Part shown: positions 25,452 to 32,490 of the stretch, piece after piece
Position numbering within the stretch: the stretch's first letter is position 1
How the letters are laid out: the number at the start of each line of letters is the position of its first letter
Source of the DNA: Chryseobacterium sp. ON_d1
GTDB taxonomy: Bacteria > Bacteroidota > Bacteroidia > Flavobacteriales > Weeksellaceae
Assembly (NCBI RefSeq): GCF_006829085.1
Contig: NZ_BJTC01000004.1
Location: forward strand, 304,154 to 368,153
Reading direction: 5' to 3'
DNA length: 64,000 nt
Made by a program: the position numbers and the translations under genes
Notes under the pieces: model-generated
Databases searched by the model: none
What the model was told of the DNA's origin: nothing
The model's input: the letters and a program-made list of their open reading frames with translations, nothing else

Positions 25452-26723
25452 TCAGATGAAATTTTCATTCATAGAGATTTCTCTCATAGCCTGTATTTTT
25501 ATTTGATCATTGGCATTTCTGTACTGTCGGAGAGCACTTGATAAGGCAAGCATAAATATTTCAGCTTCTTTATAGCTGATACGCAGTGAGTGGTTTTTGT
25601 TTTGGATTACCAATTCAAGACTTCCTCCTCTTGCGTTGTGTGAAATCAATTTGCAGAAAGGGATTTGGAAACTCTTACCTCCGGCATTGAAAACAATTCT
25701 TGAGCTGGTAAGATACAGTGTTCCAGGATGGGTTTCCCTTACATTTTCTTTTACGGGGCGGTACCTTCCGCCGCCAATTCTTGCATTGACTCCTTTCATA
25801 ACCCTGAAAGAAACACCGGTACTTGTGCGTGAATATCCTGCATGAACCAGTTTGTTTTCAATGAGGGTTGCATGAACATTCAAATAACATTGTTCATCTC
25901 TGCTTAAGGCTATGGAGGGATTGTAAACAACCGGAAAAATACCGTGATCAAGATTCCATAGTAACTTGGCATGCCGCAAGCTTTTAATTTTTCGGTCAGA
26001 AAGAAAGGCTGTAATACTCTGATGGTCAATTTTCAGATTTCTTGTCGCCTGTTTCAGCTCTGTTTCTTTTATTGGAGAAAGGCGGTTATCTGATATCTTT
26101 TCTTCAAGTATTCTGTTGAATAATGAAAAAGCGATTTTATTTTTGATCTCTCCTGCTTTATTTAACGGGAATTGAAGAAAGTTAGCCATGTTTGTAATTT
26201 GCTGTTCTTCTAAATCAGTCAGTACATGGTCTGCATAACATTTCTGCACCAGGTTTTTAACCGTTTTTTCCGAAATCCTGTTTTTTTCAAAGAATATTTG
26301 CTGATCAGATAAGTTGAAATATACCTTAATCTCATTTAGTTTAGCTATTTTGCTCTGGGTGAGAGTGAAATCTGAAATTGCAGTGCATAAAGTATTGTAG
26401 TAAATTTTTCTTCCGAATTTTATTTTTTGCTTATCACTTATTATTTTTTTGTGGTTCAATACATTTTGCTGATAGGTGGGTAAAATAGTATGAAGTTCAG
26501 AGTAATTGATAGACCGCAAGACTTTATGGGTTCCCGAAAGATTGATCTTCATTGTTTTTCTTACGATATAATCCCCAGTGATCGGAACCAGAAAAGCCGT
26601 TAAAATTAACAGTATAATTGAAGCGCCAAAACTTTGTTCTATTAATAAACCCAACGAAGTAAAAAGGAATACAGCACCCAGCATCCATCGCACAACTTTC
26701 AGAATGATAAAAAAAGTTTTCAT
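25452..26723 (-). CDS. Membrane protein with helical (TerB-like) and PH/GRAM-like parts
   Basis: A 423-residue protein I cannot name. Two N-terminal membrane helices (about 8-28 and 31-48) are followed by a helical middle region (about 100-260). This has repeated acidic EF/TerB-like starts such as YADHVLTDLEEQQITNMANFL and ISDNRLSPIKETELKQATRNL. Residues about 285-400 look like a PH/GRAM-type beta domain: HPGTLYLTSSRIVFNAGGKSFQIPF, then SLELVIQNKNHSLRISY. PH/GRAM domains bind lipids or proteins. It follows the HsdR_N-like gene by 12 bases. Confidence 0.6.
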   Translation of the reverse strand: MKTFFIILKVVRWMLGAVFLFTSLGLLIEQSFGASIILLILTAFLVPITGDYIVRKTMKINLSGTHKVLRSINYSELHTILPTYQQNVLNHKKIISDKQKIKFGRKIYYNTLCTAISDFTLTQSKIAKLNEIKVYFNLSDQQIFFEKNRISEKTVKNLVQKCYADHVLTDLEEQQITNMANFLQFPLNKAGEIKNKIAFSLFNRILEEKISDNRLSPIKETELKQATRNLKIDHQSITAFLSDRKIKSLRHAKLLWNLDHGIFPVVYNPSIALSRDEQCYLNVHATLIENKLVHAGYSRTSTGVSFRVMKGVNARIGGGRYRPVKENVRETHPGTLYLTSSRIVFNAGGKSFQIPFCKLISHNARGGSLELVIQNKNHSLRISYKEAEIFMLALSSALRQYRNANDQIKIQAMREISMNENFI

Positions 26724-26735
26724 GGTGAGTAATTT

Positions 26736-27806
26736 TTAGGCATAGTTTTCCAGTGTCTGATGAAGCTGGTTCCTGTAGTTATAGATTTCGTCAAGAGTAT
26801 TTAATAAAACCTTTTCACCAGCTTCCTTTCCGTTGTGGAAAGTTTCCAGATATTTATTCGTTGTATTAAAATGCAGTCGGCAAAGCGGTTTTCTGTTGTT
26901 GTCATCCAACAGGATTCCGAAGTAGGATAAAGTATCCCGGTAGGCAATTCTTGAAGAAGGAATTTTCTCTCTCAAAATCGCTTTGACAATCTGAAAACCT
27001 TCCAGCTCTTCTTCTGTGGTAACGATTTTAGAATCATTATTTTGATCAATAGGCTGTGATGTTTTCACATCGTCTTCCTTTTTTTCTATCTGTTCATTGA
27101 TGCTCAGTGCAGACTTTAACCGGAAACTGATCGATTCATTAATAGAAGTCGTCAATGCCTTTTTAGCATATTCTTTGAAAGAAATCATTCTGTTGGCTGT
27201 TAAAGGCTTTTCAAAGAAACGGTTCACCAGAAGTTTTACCAATTCATCAGATGGGTTTTCAATTTCTTTTTCGAATTCTTTTCTGATGGCTTTGATATAC
27301 TTTAATGCTTCTGCAGAATCAAGAATGCTTTCAAGGTTATAGTCTTTCTTGGTGAAACTTTCCAGAATTTTGATGGAACTGTCTTTCAGATCTTCAATAT
27401 TGATGGTGAAAAACGGTTTTTCATCCATAATATTGGGTTTTTCCAGATCTGTATAAAAGTTATAAACGATACCATTGGTCAACACACCGAACCTCGTTTT
27501 CGAAACATGATAATACCTGTGAAGCTGTGAATTATGGGCATCTGCACTTTCCTTCCAGTGCTTGCATTCGATAATGAAGATAGGTTCATCATTATTTTTG
27601 ATCACATAATCTACTTTTTCACCTTTTTTAGTTCCGATATCACAGACATGCTCGGGAACCACTTCCGTAGGATTGAAAATATCATAGCCCAGGATTTGTA
27701 TGAAAGGCATCACAAAGGCATTTTTTGTGGCTTCTTCCGTACCGATCTGTTCCTTAAGGCCCGTTACTTTCTGATGCAGCTGCTCCAATTTAATTTTAAG
27801 ATCCAT
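26736..27806 (-). CDS. HsdR_N-type nuclease-like protein
   Basis: A 356-residue protein with the N-terminal domain of type I restriction HsdR subunits. The conserved Glu is in TEEATKNAFVMPFIQILGYDIFN. The PD-(D/E)xK triad is readable as Asp66 in GEKVDYVI and Glu80-Cys-Lys82 in FIIECKHW. The helicase domains of true HsdR are absent, and there are no HsdS or HsdM genes nearby. The C-terminal 95 residues form a separate small domain (RIAYRDTLSYFGILLDD). It may be a stand-alone effector nuclease or a degenerate binding domain. It lies five bases after the YegP-like gene. Confidence 0.8.
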   Translation of the reverse strand: MDLKIKLEQLHQKVTGLKEQIGTEEATKNAFVMPFIQILGYDIFNPTEVVPEHVCDIGTKKGEKVDYVIKNNDEPIFIIECKHWKESADAHNSQLHRYYHVSKTRFGVLTNGIVYNFYTDLEKPNIMDEKPFFTINIEDLKDSSIKILESFTKKDYNLESILDSAEALKYIKAIRKEFEKEIENPSDELVKLLVNRFFEKPLTANRMISFKEYAKKALTTSINESISFRLKSALSINEQIEKKEDDVKTSQPIDQNNDSKIVTTEEELEGFQIVKAILREKIPSSRIAYRDTLSYFGILLDDNNRKPLCRLHFNTTNKYLETFHNGKEAGEKVLLNTLDEIYNYRNQLHQTLENYA

Positions 27807-27810
27807 AGTT

Positions 27811-28149
27811 TTATTTTTTTAAAGTTTCATCAATGATTTCTGCTGTCAGAGCATTTGATTTTACAGAGGCAATACCATTCTCCATTCCGGACTTTGAACT
27901 GTACATCTGGCTGTTTCCGATAATTTCACCGTTTCTTGCTTTTAACACGAAATAGTCTTTTCCATTTTTTGCAAGTCTTCTGTCGTACCTTGAAAGATCC
28001 TGAGAATTGACTTTTACAGATTCGATGCCTTTCTGACAGGATGCTTTCTGGATATACCCTTCACTGGTCAGAATGATTTCACCGTTTCCGGCCTTAAGAT
28101 TGAACTGATACTCTTTGTTGATTCTCTGTGTGATTACGAATTTTCCCAT
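27811..28149 (-). CDS. YegP/DUF1508 family protein
   Basis: A 112-residue protein made of two tandem DUF1508 (YegP) repeats: YQFNLKAGNGEIILTSEGYIQKASCQKGIESVK and YFVLKARNGEIIGNSQMYSSKSGMENGIASVK. Such proteins are small cytoplasmic beta-alpha repeats of unknown role, widespread and sometimes stress-linked. It sits between the divergent YidD and the HsdR_N-like gene with short gaps. Confidence 0.9.
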   Translation of the reverse strand: MGKFVITQRINKEYQFNLKAGNGEIILTSEGYIQKASCQKGIESVKVNSQDLSRYDRRLAKNGKDYFVLKARNGEIIGNSQMYSSKSGMENGIASVKSNALTAEIIDETLKK

Positions 28150-28157
28150 GATTAATT

Positions 28158-28439
28158 TTATTTATTTTTAATAAATCTCTCTGAAATCTCTGTTTCATTA
28201 AGAATTTGTTGATTCGGTAAAATGATTTGAATTTCTCCGCAAGGATTCTCTATGATATAAGCTCCGGATCTGCAGTTTTGAAAACGATATTTAAAAGCTT
28301 TTAATCCTGAAATAAATCCTTCGTGTATTGTTTTTTCATAGACGTGTCTGGAGCAGCTGGTTTTGAAAATACATTTTCTTCTTTTTGATGGGGGAACCAG
28401 CCAATAAATTTTAATAAGAAGAACTAATAGGTTTTTCAT
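28158..28439 (-). CDS. Divergent YidD-family protein
   Basis: A 93-residue protein with the YidD pattern: KIYWLVPPSKRRKCIFKTSCSRHVYEKTIHEGFISGLKAFKYRFQNCRSG parallels the conserved CRFxPTCSxY...EAI...G...R..RC core. The usual GGxDPVP end is missing. Housekeeping YidD aids membrane protein insertion beside YidC and is normally coded near rnpA/yidC. This copy lies in an accessory operon rich in membrane proteins and is probably a specialised paralogue. Its start overlaps the previous gene by 29 bases. Confidence 0.8.
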   Translation of the reverse strand: MKNLLVLLIKIYWLVPPSKRRKCIFKTSCSRHVYEKTIHEGFISGLKAFKYRFQNCRSGAYIIENPCGEIQIILPNQQILNETEISERFIKNK

Positions 28440-28674
28440 TTTCTTTTTTACTGAAAACTATCATCTGATAAGAAGTCATATAACCAGGTTTGACTGTATT
28501 TCCAAAACATCCTTCGACTGGCTGGATATAAGTAGAGACACTTTCCAGTCTTATATATTCCCAGCCATCATTGGTATGAACTTTTATTAAATTATCTAGT
28601 TGTTCTGCAATATTTTTTGAACTCATATTTTGTTGATTGGCAGTTGCAACAAACGGTATTACTTTGTATTCCAT
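28411..28674 (-). CDS. DUF4177-like small protein
   Basis: First gene of the ten-gene operon, 87 residues. It resembles DUF4177 proteins: MEYKVIPF at the start, then LDNLIKVHTNDGWEYIRLESV (the LN...GWE pattern), then a Gly/Tyr-rich hinge and the strand YQMIVFSKK. No catalytic motif is visible and function is unknown. The end overlaps the divergent YidD gene by 29 bases. It is preceded by a -7 box and a perfect 16-bp palindrome shared with two other promoters. Confidence 0.75.
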   Translation of the reverse strand: MEYKVIPFVATANQQNMSSKNIAEQLDNLIKVHTNDGWEYIRLESVSTYIQPVEGCFGNTVKPGYMTSYQMIVFSKKENEKPISSSY

Positions 28675-28696
28675 AGTTGATTATTATTTTATACTC

Positions 28697-28741
28697 CAAA
28701 AATATGAGCATTAAATTTTGGTCTGTTACGGAAAACCGTAA
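28697..28741 (-). promoter_or_regulatory. Operon promoter with palindromic operator, copy 1
   Basis: The minus strand holds the perfect palindrome TTACGGTTTTCCGTAA (28726-28741), 21 bases, then TATTTTTG (28697-28704, TAnnTTTG match). The palindrome occupies the -33 region, which suggests activator-type control. Confidence 0.75.
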
Positions 28742-28754
28742 AACGGGCAAAAAA

Positions 28755-28782
28755 TAAAAAAACCTTTCAAAAATTTGAAAGG
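28755..28782 (-). terminator. Intrinsic terminator of the first response regulator gene
   Basis: CCTTTCAA and TTGAAAGG pair around a four-base loop. On the minus strand TTTTTTTATTTTTT follows, directly upstream of operator copy 1. Confidence 0.8.
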
Positions 28783-28805
28783 CTGTATGTAAAATGAATT
28801 GTTTT

Positions 28806-29471
28806 TTATATTATTCCAATGTCCTTGCAGAAGGCTACCAGCTGCTCATTGCTGTTGATTTCAAGGTCTTCCTTCAGACTGTTTAATCTTTTCTCAACAC
28901 TGCTCAGGCTGGAGGGTTTAATATTTCTTTCTTCGAGGTGGGCAGGAATGTTTTTCTGTAAGATTCCCTTAGAAAGAAGAGAGACCAGGGTAATGTCGAA
29001 TGTAGAAAACTCGTAGCTGTTGAATTTTTTCATATCCTGCTTCAGATCAAAAGATAAATAATTTTCGCCGATGTATGCGGATGCAATCGCCTTTTTCAAA
29101 TCTTTTGAATCGTTTCTGGCTTTACGGACATATCCGTTGATTTGATAATCAGAAAAAAGATTTTCTATTACGCCCGTTTTATGTTCTGCTGAAAATACAA
29201 TGACTTTCAAATTGGGCTGTATCTCTTTTGCTTTTCTGATGAGTTCTTTTCCGTCTTTAAGGTTTTGCTCATGATGATCATCTTCATAATAAAGATCTGT
29301 AATCAACAGATCATAAGGATATTCTTCCCGTAACGCTTTCTGAATTTTTCCTATAGCATCATCACAGTAATACACATAATCTACTGTGGGAATATTCAGC
29401 TCCTCAAGGGTTTTCTGAACAGAAATATTGATGCTTTCATGATCTTCGGCAATTAAAATTTTTTTGAACAT
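28806..29471 (-). CDS. Response regulator, receiver plus LuxR-type HTH (RR1)
   Basis: A 221-residue response regulator. Receiver domain: acidic pocket Glu9-Asp10, phospho-acceptor Asp59 in LLITDLYYEDD, Ser94 and Lys117 (GYVRKA). The C-terminal LuxR/NarL-like helix-turn-helix covers about 155-221 (LLSKGILQKNIPAHL, then SSVEKRLNSLKEDL). It is a close paralogue of RR2, with all key residues at identical positions. It has its own promoter carrying operator copy 2, so autoregulation or cross-regulation by the pair is likely, and it has its own terminator. Confidence 0.92.
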   Translation of the reverse strand: MFKKILIAEDHESINISVQKTLEELNIPTVDYVYYCDDAIGKIQKALREEYPYDLLITDLYYEDDHHEQNLKDGKELIRKAKEIQPNLKVIVFSAEHKTGVIENLFSDYQINGYVRKARNDSKDLKKAIASAYIGENYLSFDLKQDMKKFNSYEFSTFDITLVSLLSKGILQKNIPAHLEERNIKPSSLSSVEKRLNSLKEDLEINSNEQLVAFCKDIGII

Positions 29472-29507
29472 GGTTATACGGTTTAATTAAAAAATTGGTT
29501 AAGACCT

Positions 29508-29552
29508 CAAAAGTATATTCATTTAATTTTTCGTCATTACGGGTTCACGTAA
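29508..29552 (-). promoter_or_regulatory. RR1 promoter with palindromic operator, copy 2
   Basis: The minus strand holds TTACGTGAACCCGTAA (29537-29552), 21 bases, then TACTTTTG (29508-29515, TAnnTTTG match). The spacing to the -7 box is identical to copy 1. The arms TTACG and CGTAA are kept, while the inner bases differ. Confidence 0.7.
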
Positions 29553-29587
29553 AAGGGACGAAAAAAATGATATTTCAGCAGAGCTGA

Positions 29588-30250
29588 TCAGATGAGACCA
29601 ATATCTTTGCAGATGACGATCATCTCAATATTATTTTTTGCACCAAGACTGTCCCTGAGTTCATTCAGCCTCTTTTCAACAGACCGGATGCCATACGGGA
29701 TCATTCTGTGCTGTTTCAGATAAGTGCTTATTTCACTTTGTTTGTAGCCCTTGGCTAGCAGCTCAAGCAATTTGATATCATATGCATCAAACTCAGAAGA
29801 AATATGACGCATGGTATTCAGAATTTCCTGGGGAATTACGGTTTCTCCGTTAAAGATTTTCCGTATTGTGCTTTTCAGACCTTGTCCGTCACGTCTTGCT
29901 TTGCTTACAAATCCGTCAATCTGATAGATTTTGTAAAGATCGTCAATTGTTTTTGCTTTCTTTTCAACAGAAAACACCACTACTTTTAAAGCTGGCTGAA
30001 CTTTTTTTGCCTCACGAATAAGTTCCTGTCCGGAATGAAGCTTCTGAGGAATATGGTCCTGGACAAAGGACAGATCAGCGATAAGCAGATCATACGGATT
30101 TTTTCTTTCTAAAGCTGTTCTGATTCTGCTTAATGCCTCATCACAATAGGTTACATAATCAAAATCAGGGATGTTTAACTCTTTTATCGTGTTCAGGATT
30201 CCCTGGTTCATGATTTCCTGATCTTCAACGATTAAAACTTTTTTGAACAT
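29588..30250 (-). CDS. Response regulator, receiver plus LuxR-type HTH (RR2)
   Basis: A 220-residue paralogue of RR1. Receiver residues are Glu9-Asp10, Asp59 (LLIADLSF), Ser94 and Lys117 (GFVSKA). The C-terminal HTH runs LLAKGYKQSEISTYL to SVEKRLNELRDSLG. It lies ten bases downstream of the sensor kinase, the arrangement of a cognate pair. No palindrome-type promoter separates it from the kinase, so kinase and RR2 should be constitutive relative to RR1. Confidence 0.92.
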   Translation of the reverse strand: MFKKVLIVEDQEIMNQGILNTIKELNIPDFDYVTYCDEALSRIRTALERKNPYDLLIADLSFVQDHIPQKLHSGQELIREAKKVQPALKVVVFSVEKKAKTIDDLYKIYQIDGFVSKARRDGQGLKSTIRKIFNGETVIPQEILNTMRHISSEFDAYDIKLLELLAKGYKQSEISTYLKQHRMIPYGIRSVEKRLNELRDSLGAKNNIEMIVICKDIGLI

Positions 30251-30260
30251 GGCTGCATAG

Positions 30261-31892
30261 TTAGGAGACAGGGAATGAAAGATTTACCTTCAGCCCCTTT
30301 TCAATTTTCGTTTCAAAAGTAAGGGTTCCGTTGATTGCTTCAATACGGGATGCCGCATTACGTAAGCCGTTTTTATAAACAAGATCCCCCGGAATTCCTA
30401 TTCCATTGTCTTTGTACTGAATTTCAATGACATTGTTTATTTTTTCAAATTTAACCGCAACATGACTGGCCTGGCTGTGCTTTTTCATATTTACCATCAG
30501 CTCACGGACCATTTGGTAAACTTCTTCTTTTACTGTAGGAGAAACGGACTCCCAGATCGCAGGACTGTTTCCAGCGGTAAAGGTTTTTACCGTATCATTA
30601 TTAAAAGAAGCAATAAGCTCTGAGACGACTTTGCTGAACTCTTTTTCTTCTCCAATTTTATCATAGGAAATATCCCTTGATTTTTCATATACAAACTCCA
30701 ATTCGTCAAGTGCTTTATCCCGGTCAAAATCTTCCTGATTTTCAATCTTTGTCATCACCTGGTAAATCCCATTGGCAACCACATCATGAACTTTCTTTGA
30801 CATTTTGAGCTGCGTGTTTTTTACCTCGATTTCTTTTTCTTGTTGAAGTTTTTTTTGTCTTCTTCTGTATTCAATTGTTGTAATAGTAATAAGTAAAATT
30901 AATATGCCAAGGAGAAAATATTGTCTTTGAATTTCGTTTTTAGATGATAAAACTTCAGCTCTACTTTGTTCGGCGTCGTAAATAACAGATGTAAATTGGC
31001 TTTTAGAATTATTGATAACATTTTGAATACTATCATTTAGATTTTGATATTTTTCAAAAAGAGGTTTTAAATTAATTGTTTCAACTCTAATAATTTTTCT
31101 AAGTGCATCTAGTTGGTCTTCTGGGCTACCCGTTCTTTTAGAATTCTCATACATAGCTTTTGCATAATCTAAAGATTTCTTTTGATCTCTTTTACTAAAG
31201 TAATCTGATAAATGGGCTAAGCTAGCATTTACTCCTTGTAAATCTTTTCTTTTGAATTTATTGGCAAGAATTGAAGTCAATTCATTTTCTGCATTGTAGT
31301 TAGCATTTAATAAAAATTTTGAGTATGCATAATTATCTAAAATTTTATTTCCTAAATCAATACTGTCTTTAACGCAGTTACTTTTAGATGCATTTTCAAA
31401 AATTTTTACGGCTTCATTATAATTTTTAAGCTTTAGATTAATAATTCCAATATTATTTTTTAAAACTAGAATAGAATGTTCGTCATTGCTATATGGAATA
31501 GCTTTATTATAAAAATAGATTGCTTCTTTATAATTCTTTAGTTCATCATGATTTCTTCCAAATTGATTGTAAATAGAAACGAAATTCTCATCATCTTTTT
31601 TCAAAAGTTTTGCTGCCTTAGTGGCACTTTCATTACTGCCGAGATAATCTCCCTTTTCATTTTGTATAATTGATAAAAATATCATTGCTTTTGCAGCATT
31701 TTCATTATCCTTATGATCAAGATAATCTTGGTGTGCTTTATAGAATTTTACAAAAGCACTGTCATATTTTTTTTCATAATATAAATCACTAGCTCGATTA
31801 TAAAGTTTATCACCTAGCGATGGAGTTTTATCTTTATTGCAGGATAAAATAATTAAAAAAAACAAAAAAAATAGGGAATGATTTTTTTTCAT
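30261..31892 (-). CDS. TPR-containing sensor histidine kinase (NarX/HisKA_3 type)
   Basis: A 543-residue sensor. The N-terminus MKKNHSLFFLFFLIILSC looks like a lipoprotein signal (Cys18). Periplasmic residues about 25-290 are TPR-like repeats (EAIYFYNKAIPYS, EAVKIFENASKS). One membrane helix lies at about 326-341, followed by a coiled linker and a HisKA_3-type dimerisation helix with phospho-acceptor His369 (KKVHDVVANGIYQVM). The HATPase domain has VRELMVNMKKHSQA (N box) and YKDNGIGIPG (G box). TPR sensors probably monitor peptides or envelope state. It is followed by RR2. Confidence 0.93.
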   Translation of the reverse strand: MKKNHSLFFLFFLIILSCNKDKTPSLGDKLYNRASDLYYEKKYDSAFVKFYKAHQDYLDHKDNENAAKAMIFLSIIQNEKGDYLGSNESATKAAKLLKKDDENFVSIYNQFGRNHDELKNYKEAIYFYNKAIPYSNDEHSILVLKNNIGIINLKLKNYNEAVKIFENASKSNCVKDSIDLGNKILDNYAYSKFLLNANYNAENELTSILANKFKRKDLQGVNASLAHLSDYFSKRDQKKSLDYAKAMYENSKRTGSPEDQLDALRKIIRVETINLKPLFEKYQNLNDSIQNVINNSKSQFTSVIYDAEQSRAEVLSSKNEIQRQYFLLGILILLITITTIEYRRRQKKLQQEKEIEVKNTQLKMSKKVHDVVANGIYQVMTKIENQEDFDRDKALDELEFVYEKSRDISYDKIGEEKEFSKVVSELIASFNNDTVKTFTAGNSPAIWESVSPTVKEEVYQMVRELMVNMKKHSQASHVAVKFEKINNVIEIQYKDNGIGIPGDLVYKNGLRNAASRIEAINGTLTFETKIEKGLKVNLSFPVS

Positions 31893-31914
31893 TCCCCTAA
31901 ATTATAAAATATTA

Positions 31915-32112
31915 TTATTTTTTTGGAGGTATTGGATGGGTTTCTCCTCCCGTATCGCTGCCTCCCGTGTCTCCTGTATCTCCTCCCAATCCTGTTGAAT
32001 CTCCCTGAGATTGAGTTGTTACAGTAGTTGGGTTATTATCATTTGCAGTTGTAGTATTGGCATTATTGTTTGAGAATGCTAAACCGATTAGCATCAATAT
32101 AATCTCGATCAT
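31915..32112 (-). CDS. Small exported low-complexity protein
   Basis: A 65-residue ORF with a hydrophobic N-terminus (MIEIILMLIGLAFS). A low-complexity Asn/Thr/Gly/Asp-rich tail (GLGGDTGDTGGSDTGGE) ends in HPIPPKK. I do not recognise it. The ATG start, operon direction and 22-base gap to the sensor kinase gene argue that it is real. It could be a signal or ligand for the TPR kinase, but nothing in the sequence proves that. Low complexity also leaves room for a spurious ORF. Confidence 0.45.
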   Translation of the reverse strand: MIEIILMLIGLAFSNNNANTTTANDNNPTTVTTQSQGDSTGLGGDTGDTGGSDTGGETHPIPPKK

Positions 32113-32427
32113 TTCCGTAAAATTTTAGAAGTTTTTTGACTGTTTTTCTTCCTCCTGAGATGTATTTATCTCAGGCTGTACACAATTAAAATTTCGAAGC
32201 GCTTCTTAATTTTTTAGGGAAGTGAACCTTCAAAAACGGAGGAGAAACATCTGCTTCCCAATCCGGAGTTTTCCTCCGTTTTATCTGGTGATTTTTGAAA
32301 TCAGTTTTTAGATTTTATTTTTAATGTTTGTATTTGTTCCTGATCTCGATTACAAAATTGCATCAAAATGGAAAGCAGGGGGTAGTAGCTTTTTAGTAAG
32401 ATTTTGGAAACTTTAAAATGTTGATAT
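32113..32427. other. Divergent intergenic region with a hairpin
   Basis: There is no convincing gene here. A hairpin with 11-bp arms (AAAACGGAGGA, 32233-32243; complement 32272-32282) and a 28-base loop is flanked by A-rich and T-rich runs, so it could be a terminator or part of a small RNA. A smaller 8-bp stem lies at 32154-32175. The region separates the small exported protein (minus) from the membrane HTH-like gene (plus). Confidence 0.5.
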
Positions 32428-32472
32428 TTACGGTTTTCCGCATATTTTTTTTGTGAAAACTTTTTATTTTTC
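32428..32472 (+). promoter_or_regulatory. Promoter with palindromic operator, copy 3
   Basis: TTACGGTTTTCCGCAT (32428-32443), 21 bases, then TATTTTTC (32465-32472), one mismatch from TAnnTTTG. The geometry is identical to copies 1 and 2. The distal half-site is degenerate (CCGCAT instead of CCGTAA). The ATG follows 18 bases after the -7 box. Confidence 0.65.
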
Positions 32473-32490
32473 CAAATAATTACTAAGATC

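Noticed and set aside
32154..32175. 8-bp hairpin as the terminator or operator of the small exported gene
   Set aside because: No T run on either side and no similarity to the shared palindrome.
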